Part shown: positions 34,252-45,591 of the stretch, in pieces
How the letters are laid out: the number at the start of each line of letters is the position of its first letter
How positions within the stretch are numbered: position 1 is the stretch's first letter
Assembly: GCA_936440205.1 (NCBI GenBank)
Contig: OW387133.1
Location: 11,374,001 to 11,438,000 of the forward strand
DNA: 64,000 nucleotides
Direction of reading: 5' to 3'
DNA from: Lepidonotus clava
Taxonomy: Eukaryota; Annelida; Polychaeta; Phyllodocida; Polynoidae
Program-made: the position numbers and the translations under genes
The notes under the pieces: generated by a model
Databases searched by the model: none
Told to the model about the DNA's origin: nothing
The model's input: the letters and a program-made list of their open reading frames with translations, nothing else

Positions 34252-34979
34252 TAAATGATCACCCTACCCTTTCTCGGAAACGACCACCATCCCCAGCCAC
34301 CAATAGGATCTCAGATTTTAGAAGTAGGTTTAGAGGTTATAAATAACCAATCCCTTTTTAGTTTTGATCTAGATTCTAGCTAGATCATCTAGATCAGATC
34401 TTACCAAAGCAATACCAATTGAACAATTATTGATTTGTTACAAATCCAAACTCAATCTGATTCCCAATGAACGCAATGACAATGTCAAAATAAGAGCCCG
34501 AAACAGTGTAAGCAAAAATCAAGTAGTTCTATAAATAAGTTCAAATGTGACTGTCAGACTGATGGTGGCCTGTGCAGCCTGTGGCTGTGGGTCCGAGTCT
34601 GACTCTGAGTCTGAGAACACCAAAAAGTTCCGTATTTCTGCCGTATTTTCTATTCTCACACACCTACCTATATATTTTCTGGGAAACAATCGTTCGTTCT
34701 ACCCACTGCCACAAAGCATTTATGTTATATATTCTGCCGTGTCCCAATAAGGGCTATAGTTGTGCAATTCTTGTACACACACACACGACACACCTCTCAC
34801 ACTCCTCCATACCGTCCTTGACCTTGGGGTGTCAAACCGGAAGCACGTGTGGCGTTGTTTACAAGGCTTCGGTTGAAGGCGTCGGCCGACCACCACTGGC
34901 TCAGCGCCACTTTTTACACCATTGCCATCAACCTGCGGCTCTCTCATACATTGATTCCCATTCGGGGAGAGGTTGGGAG

Positions 34980-34987
34980 TATAAATA
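34980..34987 (+). promoter_or_regulatory. TATA box of GNMT
   Basis: TATAAATA lies 82 bp upstream of the GNMT start codon, so transcription would begin around 35010 with a 5' UTR of about 60 nt. Confidence 0.7.
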
Positions 34988-35069
34988 CGGGTGGTACCGC
35001 CTGTTTGAGCTCAGACTAGCGCAGAATACAGCAGAAAACACAGTTGGGAACACAACGACCCAAGTCAAG

Positions 35070-35275
35070 ATGGTTGACAGCGTCTACCGCACCCGTTCTT
35101 TGGGAGTGGCTGCTGAGGGCTTGCCTGATCAGTATGCTGATGGGAAGGCAGCTAAAGTTTGGGAATTCTACATAGGATGCAAGACTTCACGCACTTCACA
35201 GTACAAACAGTGGATCTGCAAACTGTTAAAGGATCACGGATGCAAAACGGTGCTTGACGTGGCATGTGGAACTGG
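35070..35275 (+). CDS. GNMT: GNMT exon 1
   Basis: Start codon to ACTGG|GTGAGT. It encodes the conserved N-terminus and most of SAM motif I (VLDVACGT). The ATG was chosen by near identity to vertebrate GNMT; the frame is open further upstream, but that part is promoter and leader. Confidence 0.95.
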
Positions 35276-38200
35276 GTGAGTTCTAGGACTAGGTATCTCC
35301 ATGCGCTCAGAAAGTTTGACTTTTTCATCCTTTCATAGCCATTTATGAAGCATTTAAAACACATCATAGGAACTATAAATTCATTCATTGGATGACTGAA
35401 GATGTAGAAGGCATCATGGTGTTTCTTTTAAGTGGTCATAGAACATTACAGGCCAGTTTTTCATGATTTGATGCTCCAAAGACCTTTCAAATCATGAATT
35501 AGCACATATTACGACCAAATCCCCATAGGGAATCTCCAAAAATCATCAATTTTAGTACTTTTTGACTGTTTTGAATTTTTATGGATTTAGCTAATTTTTA
35601 TGGATTTAGCTGAAAAAAGTATTGATTTTGACATATCACACATATTACATTCTTTCTATAGAGCCCCAAATCAGATAATACCATTTTATTGTAAAAGTTT
35701 TTTCCATTTTTCAGACTTTAGTTCTAAATAGAATGTTTTTATTCTATGATATGATTTGAAAAACCAGTCCAGATTAATTGTTCAATTTATTCTGAATCCT
35801 GTGATGTTTGAAGTAGCGCTGTATCTCATTTATCTACAAAGTTATGGTTGATTGGAAAAAAAGCCTTTTCCATAACTTTTAAAGTCACCCTTTCTTGGTG
35901 CATAGGTCTTATAACTTCTAGTAAATTCTAGCCTAACCTATTATATAGGGCCTAGATCTACACTTATGCACGACATTTAAATGCCAATTATGGGCAAATA
36001 TCATCTAAATTCTGTTTGTTCTAGACTTATGAGTAGGCCCAGTGTACCATATTACATTCCAAAATATACACATAGATCTAGACCATTAGAGTGGGGACCT
36101 GAAAAAACATGGATGAAATCATAAAGGTCTACTAAAAACCATGGATGGTTACTCCCCCCCCCCCCCCCCCCCCCACACACACACATACATACAGCTTTTG
36201 GGAGACAAAATTTGGATTTTCAACAAAATTGTCTTAAGATTTTTCGTACTATGATGACACCCGCTTTTCAGAATCCTAGATCCTCAACGCTGATTTGACT
36301 AATAGACCTACATCGTAGTATTAGATCTATTATAGATTTGACGTTAGCCATGACAGTTTCTGATTGAGGTAAGGCAGTAGACATCCTGAATACCACATGG
36401 TAGATCTATAACCGTGCCAACATGCCAATCCTATTCTGTTGGCTTGTCACGTTAGGAAACTTGATTTTAAAAAAAAGAAGCTTAACGTAGATATAGGCCT
36501 TATACTCAGACTTAACGTATAATGTGAATCACCTTATAATGACTGATGTGGTTTCTTAATCTTATGCTTTATTACATTTAATCTCAAGTCTATCAAAAAT
36601 GGAAATCGTTCAATGCTTGATGATAAGTCCACGGCTTGACGTAAATCAGAATCTACAGCTCAGCTAAAAGTTTAAATTGGTCACAGTTATCCCAAATCTC
36701 GATAAGCCTACAACATGCATCGGGACCTATGTAGTTTTCATTCTACTCTAGACCTAACTGGAAAAAAAAGAAATCTTAAGCTGGTTTATTCAGAATGGCA
36801 ACTAAAGATCTATCAGATACAATATATTATACATATTTACCATGCTAAGCTTGTGTCTGCGTGTAAAATTCAGAATAGACAGTACCAAAAGAAATCATAA
36901 AATAATTTAATATCGGTACTAAGACCTAGATAAAAACAAAAGGAGGCATGTATCTGTAAGATGATGAGGATTATGATGTTGTATCTTTTTGTTAGTACAA
37001 CACTTGAAACCTCTGCATGTTATATCCAGGATGTTTCTTCATAAATATAGGATGGCATAAACAAAAATGTTAGGTACGAGTTTGGCAACAACAGGATATC
37101 CGGCTGCTTGAAAATAGCCTAAGTGTAGTATGTGCTTTAATTTCGAATTAAAAAACACGTAATAGTACGTACAGATTGATAGGACGAGACTAGATGTTTA
37201 AATCTTACATATGCATAAGGAGTGGTGTAAATATAGATAATTTATATAATTGTACATACGCAGGAGTGGCGTGAATGCCGCTATCCTTGAGCGCCGGTGA
37301 GCCTGCGGCTTTAGAATCATGCAGTGTCATTATCAAAGAGGCTACTACTACATATTTGTAGGATTGTCAGCGATTATCATGAAAAACTATCGAGCAGCTA
37401 TATAAACTCAGTGGAGGGCACCAGCTTGTAAAAGGTTGGGACCTACTAATAGTAATAGCGATGGGGGGGGGGGGGGGCAACCCCCTATTTTCCACATATT
37501 AATTACATTATATGTGTTTAATTTGGGGGGGGGGGGGGGGAATAAAAAAAGGGGGGGGGGGGGGGAGGGCGCGCGTGCCCACCTCTAAATTCGCCCCCGA
37601 AACTATATACTATCCTAGTCAACAGTAAACGGGGACAGTATCCCATTTTCCGATGCTGCCCATCTGATTGCCCACTCATGCACCAGCGCTCATCAATCCC
37701 ACAGAAAAAAAGTCTCTGGTTAATATGAGGTTCATTTTATCTATCAGATTATAAACTATGAAGAGAGGCTAAGTGGTTAGTGAGATATGGATTCCGAAAG
37801 TACATTAGATAGGATTCTACAGGGAAACTGTGATTTGGTCTCAGGCTAGAATGTACAAGCTTAAAAAATTCAAATAAAGCCATGGCAGACATTTGAATTT
37901 CATATAAAGAATATATTTTTCTATAAAAATGTCTTACTTTCATGAAAAAGATAATACGGAAAAAATAAATAGATAGAAGACATTTACATTTAACCTAAGT
38001 TAATTTTGACAGTGGCTTATTGTGGCAAATATGTTTTCATCTGTAAAATTCAGTGTACATTGAGGTCCTATATTTCATAAATAACCTAATTGTTTCTTAA
38101 TCTAGACTTATATATTTCTACGTAAAGATTGATGGTTTTACAATTAGTTGATTAAAGTGTTTTGCCTTGAAGGGGCAGTAGTGAAGGTTATATGTTTAGA

Positions 38201-41200
38201 TGAGTAAGGTAGCTAGGAGAAACATTTCACGGAGCACAACCAACGAATCCGTGAAATACGGTATACGTACATGTACATCTTAAATTCTACAATTTGTAAA
38301 ACGGATTATATTACATAACTAACAAGGAAGAGAAGACACGGTTAACAAAAATAGAACACCAATTATGTTTTATCATACCAACTTTGGCAACATCATATGC
38401 CATATTTGTACACCTGGGGTGAGGCCCCAGCCGCCACAGTCTTCAGCCTTAAATTAGATTCACGCGATCATGATATGCTAAGATGAGTACGAATGCCAGG
38501 TGGAGTAGATCTGATGATAGATATCGGACCGATATCCTAAGCAGAGAGGTACCCGGTAGGACCCGTATTGCCTGTATGAAAATATAGTCGGATTCTCCGG
38601 TTATCGTATTTCGTATTTCGAACAGTACATCTCTGATATTACTCACATCGGGGACGTCGTGATTCTCGGTATAATTGTGCAGCTGTGGTATCCCTTTCCC
38701 TGGAACAGCACCGAGGGTATGGTTCTGAACAAACAACGTACAGGTTATATAGATTAATCTATATAGCCAATTTTCAAAATGTAAATTTTCGTTCAATATC
38801 CGATGATGCGGGTTTCAACGAATTGTCGCTGTAAGCATGACTTCTCTTAAGTGCAGATAATGAATGATTAATGATCATACTCAGTTTGATCCCTGGGTAA
38901 GAACCGGCTCGATTTTAAATTGAATCGGGGAAATCTAGACATATTTGAACCCATTCCCTACTGCGTATTACTTAGCAGCTATAAAAGGGACATCCTCGTT
39001 ATTCTTTGGTTAAAAAGTACACACAAATAATGGAAAATCTCACCTACATTAGCGTATCCGTAAGCTACATCCTGCAGCAAAGTAAAACATGTATACCTCA
39101 GCTTTTTTTATGCATCAGTGCATTATTACACATGGCATGACAAGCTATCGTGAAAATGCTTCTCATATCATTTTTATAGGCGTATCGTTCTACGTTTTTT
39201 TATTATGTGAATGTTCACAAACATGTCAGACATTGGGCTATCTAACTGACTGTTGCCTAAAAGAGGATAATTAGCACTGACAAATTGTATTTCTGATTAT
39301 CTATGCTTGTTATACAGCCCAATAAGTTGTCGATTCATGTCCACCTCCATTGAGTTCGTTCATACTACCATTTGAGCGACAGTATAGAAAAAGAATTGAG
39401 ATAAAATATTACGGTGAATACTGTGAAACGTTTATGGTTCATGGATGGTGTCTATGGTTCCTTTCAGAGTTGACTCAATCATGCTGTTGGAGGAAGGGTT
39501 CAGCGTCCTCAGTACCGATGCCAGTGACAAGATGTTGAAGTACGCTCTGAAGGAGCGCTGGGCTCGACGTAAAGAAGCCCCGTTCGAAGACTGGGGTAAG
39601 AATCTCACCTAATATGTACAGTACTTGTGTTGGACCTTTTAGGTTTATTTGCTGCACCAACACGACTCTCAATAGTACAAAGATCGGTAACCTTCGATTT
39701 GCTATAATAGTACCTGCAGGTACAGTGATAACTTATAAGGGGGTTTTACACCTTTGCGACTTATGGGTGGTGATATCAGTTCAGTGGTATTTTAAGATAT
39801 CTCTTGTATATGTAGGGGCTCGTTTGCCACCTTATGCTAAAGCATATGGCCTTTTATACATTTTGATTTAGAATGACAAATTATATTTGTATCATGTGTG
39901 ACTTGTCTGCGGCATCGCCATATCACACCCATATCGCTGAGACGTAAAATCCCTTTAATTAATGCAACCAACAAGGTCGTCAGGATTTCTTAGAACGTCA
40001 CATATCACTTACAGAGCTCACGGTTTAGATTAATGTTCATGTCGAGACCGAGAGAGTTCTAGCATTTTATCATTCACATAAACTTCACAGTAATGTATAT
40101 CAGTCATTAAATAGTGGAAAAAAACATATTCCATAATGAACCCCTATAGAGATCGGTAACTCGAGTGCGTTCCTTAATGCACATATTCTATACTTTTTGA
40201 AACAGAGATCGAAGAGGCCAACTGGCTGACCCTGACTGAAGATCTGGAGGACGTAAAGAAGCCCGCAGATGGTTTTGACGCCGTCATATGCCTGGGCAAC
40301 TCATTCGCCCATCTGCCCGACTTCCACGGTAACCAACAGAACCAGAAGACCGCCCTGGCCAACTTCCAGGCCATGGTCAAACCGGGTGGGATACTCGTCA
40401 TCGACCACAGAAACTACGACGAGATCGTCCGAACGGGACAAGTCCCAGCCAAGAATATTTATTACAATGTAAGTTTTTCATGTCTACAATACATAATTAT
40501 ACAGCAAACAGACATAAACGAAATAAACGCAGTTTCTTATAAGTGGCAATTGAGACATATTAGAGAATTACATACCTTAATTCCCACCTTACCTTATCTG
40601 CCAGGGCTACAATCTTTCCAGGACCTCCCCTCTCCCTTGCCCCGTGGGGGTCCGGGTAAGAATAGGCCCTCAGAAGCCCCTGTTGATTGTACGAGGCGAC
40701 GATAGGGGGGACCCTGCACTGACCAAGTGGTTCTTTGGGTTCAATTCCCGGTCGGTGCTTGGTTCACTAAGGGATGAGGTACAGCAAAAATGATTGTTAG
40801 GTTTTGATCCCTTGCTGTTTGCCCTGTCATCTTCATCTCATAGATACGATCACCAAAGACAGAATTCGTCCCAACTGGTTTTCGCCTTGAAAATGACCCT
40901 GGCTGTCAGTACGGCGTAAAACACCCAACACTCACTCACTCACTCCTCCCCTCTCCCCTTCATGAGAATCTTTTTGTCAATACGTTTGTGGAGGAAAACA
41001 CGTTCGTTATTCTCGTTTTATAAACGTTTTTTCCCTCCTAACAGAATTTATGCTGTGTCCGACCCTTAATATTGTTCTTCTTTTCTACAGAGCGAACACA
41101 TAGAGGACATCAAGTGCTCCAATCTCTACGTGAATGGCCTGCCGACCCTGGTGACCCTCGACTACACCATGGATATGTCCGTCCTGGCCGACAGTCAGGA

Positions 41201-42004
41201 CGGCCCCACCCCGACCAGAATCAAGGACATCATCAAAGAGTACGTATTTCTAAGTCAATTAATTACCGATAAGTATATTGTCAAACGGTGAAAAGTAATC
41301 ACCGGGACTGACTTTGAATACAATTGAAATGTAATCTTGAAGCAGATGTACTGATACTTTACTGTGTTTGATTGTTTTGAGTATTAATACAGTGGAACAT
41401 AAACTCAGACTACGGGTACTCAGTCTTTTACTACTCAGTCTTTTAGCTACCTGCATAAACGGACTAACATAAAAGAGGTATTAATAACTCTTGTTTATTG
41501 CCCATCGCTATTTGGTTTTATAATATATGGATATTTAGAAACAGTACACTCAAAGTCATTTATGGAAACAATGATATGTATATTTCGTGCTGGAAATCAT
41601 AGTACATGTACTAGAAACACTTGATAAAAGTTCAAATTCAAAAGAAACAATACTGTATATGATTCTCCGTTATTATTGTGCGTGATGTATGTTATGTTCG
41701 CACTTCCTTCTCTCTGAATAGTTCAATGTTTTACAGGTGAAGAAAGGGAAAACTGTTATTTGTTTTTTGAATCAGCAAATTACTCCTTCCTTCGAAGCCT
41801 GTTAATATTCACGATTTTCTTTTTCATTTTGATTGCAGGAAGCAGCGTTTCCGGTTGTCGTATTACCCACATCTCATCAACAGCTTCTCCAAAGTTCTCA
41901 CAGAGATCTTTGGTGAAAAAAACAGTCACACAATTTATGGCGATTTCCAACCTTTTGGCGAAGTTGAAACACCAGCATATTACATCCATGTTATAAAGAA
42001 ATGA
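35070..42004 (+). CDS. GNMT: Glycine N-methyltransferase, complete, five exons
   Basis: Exons 35070-35275, 39468-39595, 40206-40468, 41091-41239 and 41839-42004 join in phase to 303 residues plus stop (human GNMT has 295). The enzyme is cytosolic and transfers a methyl group from S-adenosylmethionine to glycine, giving sarcosine, and so buffers the SAM/SAH ratio. The N-terminus [20 protein letters not shown] is almost the vertebrate sequence. SAM motif I is VLDVACGTG (about residues 62-70, across the first splice). Later matches are [51 protein letters not shown] and FRLSYYPHL. All introns are GT-AG. Intron 3 holds a SINE. Confidence 0.96.
35276..39467. other. GNMT intron 1
   Basis: AT-rich. 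It has homopolymer G and C runs (36154-36173, 37464-37565), the second within a decayed relative of the GGGGCGGATC family (about 37464-37600). A 115-codon minus-strand frame at 38449-38796 resembles nothing I know. Confidence 0.5.
39468..39595 (+). CDS. GNMT: GNMT exon 2
   Basis: Acceptor CTTTCAG, donor GG|GTAAGA. It encodes [20 protein letters not shown] and [20 protein letters not shown]. The acidic end of the strand after motif I (TDAS) is where SAM ribose is normally held. Confidence 0.95.
40206..40468 (+). CDS. GNMT: GNMT exon 3
   Basis: Acceptor AAACAG, donor AAT|GTAAGT. It encodes the core after motif II, including [17 protein letters not shown] and [14 protein letters not shown], both hallmarks of GNMT. 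Confidence 0.95.
40637..40944 (+). mobile_element. SINE copy 2, in GNMT intron 3
   Basis: 308 bp ending in (CACT)n, flanked by a perfect 13 bp duplication CCTCCCCTCTCCC (40624-40636, 40945-40957). It contains GGGTTCAATTCCC, a close B-box match. It shares its whole length with the copy at 23021-23390, in the opposite orientation, and is shorter at the head. Confidence 0.88.
41091..41239 (+). CDS. GNMT: GNMT exon 4
   Basis: Acceptor TTTCTACAG, donor GA|GTACGT. It encodes [20 protein letters not shown] and VTLDYTMDM, then a linker ([18 protein letters not shown]) longer than the vertebrate equivalent. Confidence 0.92.
41839..42004 (+). CDS. GNMT: GNMT exon 5 (stop)
   Basis: Acceptor GATTGCAG; it ends YYIHVIKK-stop. 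It matches the GNMT C-terminal strand region ([23 protein letters not shown]). Confidence 0.95.
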
Positions 42005-42418
42005 AAAAAAATATTTAAGTTTGTAAGTGTGAATGAGTTCGAGTGATAATGTATAACAGATGTGCTGAAAGTAAGAATGATCCCAAGACAAATGAAATCA
42101 GGCTCAAGTGTATATGTTTTCTTAGAGGTGAAAAGTTCCGAAGTAAAAAAAATCTCTTTATGCTGTTTTTTTTATGTTAAATACAATGACCAAAATTAAA
42201 TATAACACGTATTTATCCCCTGTACATCATATGTATAGTTTTATCATTTCTCAGTTATTCAACATGTATCAAACGATGAACTGAAATTTAATTTCTGTTA
42301 AAAGAACACCACAAGTTTTGAGTGTCTTTATGATGTTAAATTTCTAAACAGTTTAGCACTACATATGCTATTGTTGAAGGGAAAACTGAACTTTATTCAT
42401 GAGTTGATGTTTTTGCGG

Positions 42419-42424
42419 AATAAA
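42419..42424 (+). promoter_or_regulatory. Likely GNMT poly(A) signal
   Basis: AATAAA in a T-rich context about 415 bp after the GNMT stop codon, giving a moderate 3' UTR. Confidence 0.5.
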
Positions 42425-44600
42425 ATTCACAAATACATTGCATATATTCACTTGTTTGATCTTATTGTTGTACATCCCTTTACAGTATTGTATGTTAAAA
42501 TTTCTTAACTTTTATTACGTAAATGCATTTGCAGCATTTCTTTCTCCCATCTCTATAGATATCGCTTGCTTCCGATTGAGAATATCAGGGGTATGTTAGA
42601 TGCTCATCTTAGTGAATTGAATATATAACATGTCTAAAGTAAAGAAGGATGGGTCAGAGATTGACTCCCTACAAAGCTAGGTTATACATAAATACATCTG
42701 CAGTATGTACATTCAATCAAGAATATAGTTCGCAACATGCTTATACATGTAGTTAATATTCCAAAAGTTTTTAAATGCAGGAGTTAGGACACTACAGTAT
42801 TCATCCCAATTTCGCGTAAAAGCAGGTTAACATCACTAATATTGACTGACATAATGTTAATATGACTCACCTGCAACAAATCGAAACTGTTAAAAAAAAC
42901 TGCATCTTTTTTCAGGTCCATTATTGATCGCAATAGTTTACCGTATGGTTACTTATCAGGCTGGTAGACGACAAATAAGAAAAATATAGGCGTGGGCGTG
43001 AAACCGAATCCCCCCCTCGTATAAGGTCCACAACTATTAGCAGTTACATTGCCTTAAGGGTTTAAATTCCCTATTTTAATCCTACCGTTTACATCTAATT
43101 ATTCAAGACTTAAAATGATGTGTGTGCTCTCCAAAAAGAACTGGGCTGTAGGTTTGGTCAATTTGATGCCTTGCCGTCGCGCTCACCCCCATAGATGCGA
43201 TCACAGTACCTTGTACAAGCCAAAAAGCGTGAGTTGGTGTTGATAGGGCTACAAAATTGCTGAGCACACCTTAAGAATCAGGGTATGAAGCGTCAGTTCC
43301 TTTTCACTGTATTCCTGTAACCCTGTTTGCCTTTTTTTTCTCACTATTCTCCCTTTAAATCATAAATGTAATGCATAATCCTTTTCACATTTAGCATTAG
43401 ACCCACTCTTTACTCCTTAATACCATGTCCCTGCTAAATAGCCAAACTGGGTAACAGTGAAATGGCAATCAGGCTGTATAAATACAAATCATTTCATGTA
43501 AATTTCCTACCACTTCAGTGGCAAAAGACAACTAATGTTATGCAATTCCACATGTTTCACCTCATAAACCCAACCAAAGAGGTGAAAATCCACCTCCTGT
43601 TATGAAAGGTTATGTAATCCCCCATGCCTGCACCAGGGGGAGGTGGAAGAGAAATTTGCATGAAATGATTTGTATTTACACAGCCTGTATGCCTTTTCAC
43701 TGTAACACTGTTTGCCTTTTAGGGACCCGAAGGCGAATACGGGGTTAAGAAATAATTAATATGGTTTAAAGGTTATTCTTGTACAGAATTATGCATTATA
43801 CACTACATTTAAGAGGAAGAAATAGAGAAAAAGAGGGTAAAAAAAGGCAAACAGGGATACAGGAATACAGTGAAAAGGAATTGACGCTTTGTACCCTGAT
43901 CCTTAAGCTCCAACAATCAATACATCATCATATGAGGTGATCAGACCAAACCGAGTAGTTGGAAGACCCATCAATGTTATACGCTAGAGGATTTGATGAA
44001 CGTCTATTAAATCAATTCTTGATAACTAATTGCCTCCGAAAATGTTTAGTTTCCGTCATGCTTAAGTAAATTTTTAAAAACAACAGGTATTCTTTTAATA
44101 TCTAAATCTTAATCCCCTTTCCTCTCCCTCCTCCATCCACTTTCTCTTTTCTTTTCCTCTGTTCATTGATATCCGTATCTTATATCCTTCATTAGTAGTG
44201 GGGTCAGAGATATTTGTCGCGGCTCTTCCCATAGCCGAAAACGTTATCTACAAAACAAAAATTGGCCAAAAATTGGGGCGACGCGCGATGGGTGCGCCCC
44301 CGTTGATACGTCTACACATGCTCACAATTTATGCTCATTAATAATAATATAAATGACATTGAATGACTGGCGTTTGAACAGAGACAGAACTCGGCAGCTT
44401 GGAGAGTTATATTTTATTACTCCCATAAATATAAGAGATTTAGATGTAATATTGAGAATAATAAAATAAATTATAATAAAAGATAATTTGTAGATAAGAG
44501 TTGATGAATAAAAGATTATATATGAAGATTAAAATTGATGATAATTGATAAGAGATATATAATATGGGAGGCCAAGATGCCAAGAAAAGTTAGTAGCCAC
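42425..44600. other. GNMT 3' flank
   Basis: Holds the foldback element at 43270-43906. I see no coding sequence elsewhere; 44350-44560 is AT-rich sequence downstream of the tyrosine-recombinase element. Confidence 0.5.
43270..43906. mobile_element. Foldback (long imperfect inverted repeat)
   Basis: The outer arms begin CTTAAGAATCAGGGTATGAA (left) and mirror TACCCTGATCCTTAAG (right), sharing TTCCTTTTCACTGTATTCCT and CCTGTTTGCC. An inner pair, GGCTGTATAAATACAAATCA (about 43473) and TGATTTGTATTTACACAGCC (about 43665), continues the mirror. The whole 637 bp can fold into one long hairpin with few coding features. Confidence 0.8.
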
Positions 44601-44619
44601 GCAAGGGGAAGGGGAACAA

Positions 44620-45552
44620 TTAAGATGGATACATTGTTGATATCAAGGTGCGATTCACGCGAGCTTGAGAGTCTGTGTGGATGTATTTTCTGTAAGCCTG
44701 AGAAGACCACGCGGCGGAGTTCTGAAGGTCCACCGCTGAATGGCCCGCCTCGAAGGCATGGGTAGTTGCCGACCTACGCAAACTGTGAAGCGTATATGGC
44801 CGGGGGTCCAGTCCCTGTGAGGCAAGGGCCGCCCGTAGGCGGGCTGTTACATGGGCAACAAGCACTGGTGAGTGGTCTGGGTAGACGAAGGCTGGCGCCC
44901 GAGGGTGACGGGGCGGAACCAGCACTCGCATGTCTTTGAAGAGGGTGACCGGGCAGGTCAGTGGGTCATTCGTGGATGCCAGTGTAACTGTCCGCGATTT
45001 GTTGTGAGTAGACATGTTCTTGGAGTGTTTCACTCGTACTGTGAGTGTCTGTTCATGGACCCAAAGGTCGGAGGCTGTAAGGTGACGAGTAGAGTCAAAT
45101 GCCGACGCAGCGTGAAGGATTACCTCTCCCTGGCGTAATGCTGAGAAGTAGAGGATGGCCAGCACAAGGCGAAATACGATGGAATGTTGGTGCCTGGCCA
45201 GGAACTTAAAGGCCGAATAAAGGGCCTGAGGTGTAATGGGAGGGCGCTGGAACGGGATATGAGATTTGTCCCGAGCCACTGCGTCAAGTGCCAAACGGAC
45301 GCGGTGGGAGGCCCAGTTAGAGGGCGGATAGTCACAGTCCGCGATGTATCTGCGGACCAATGAGACGTAGTTGAGGATGGATCCCGGTGTCAGAGTCTCA
45401 TCCGCCAGGAACTCAATAAAGATGCAAATATCCTGCACCGACATGGTGGCCGGATGAGCATTTAATTCATTAGCGAATCTAATTAGGTGCTTGAGTGCCG
45501 TCCGGTAGTTGTTGTTGGTGCCTGGGGCCCGGGCCTGGTGTTGTCTCTGCAC
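44620..45552 (-). CDS. Tyrosine recombinase of the retroelement
   Basis: About 310 residues. The N-terminal SAM-like core-binding part contains NNNYRTALKHLIRFANEL. The catalytic part carries the conserved set: Arg in FSALRQGEV, HxxR in LHSLRRSATT, and a C-terminal AWSSQAYRKYIH with the nucleophile Tyr. This enzyme would insert a circular DNA form without target duplication, as known for DIRS-like elements. Confidence 0.9.
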   Translation of the reverse strand: MQRQHQARAPGTNNNYRTALKHLIRFANELNAHPATMSVQDICIFIEFLADETLTPGSILNYVSLVRRYIADCDYPPSNWASHRVRLALDAVARDKSHIPFQRPPITPQALYSAFKFLARHQHSIVFRLVLAILYFSALRQGEVILHAASAFDSTRHLTASDLWVHEQTLTVRVKHSKNMSTHNKSRTVTLASTNDPLTCPVTLFKDMRVLVPPRHPRAPAFVYPDHSPVLVAHVTARLRAALASQGLDPRPYTLHSLRRSATTHAFEAGHSAVDLQNSAAWSSQAYRKYIHTDSQARVNRTLISTMYPS

Positions 45553-45591
45553 TGCCCTGGCGACGAAGATCCCAGCCCTGTGGCCTGAAGA

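Larger units (their letters stand above)
30532..34979. other. Region between the two divergent genes
   Basis: Divergent interval between the KptA-like gene and GNMT. It holds a tRNA-headed SINE (about 32238-32605) and two CAGGGGCGGAT elements (33189-33377, 33688-34251). Promoters for both genes should lie near its ends; only the GNMT TATA box is evident. Confidence 0.5.

Noticed and set aside
34572-35069. Upstream extension of the GNMT frame
   Set aside because: It contains the TATA box and leader; the vertebrate-like N-terminus fixes the start at 35070.
38449-38796. 115-codon minus-strand frame in GNMT intron 1
   Set aside because: No recognisable family, no splice or promoter support; long enough to note but not to call.
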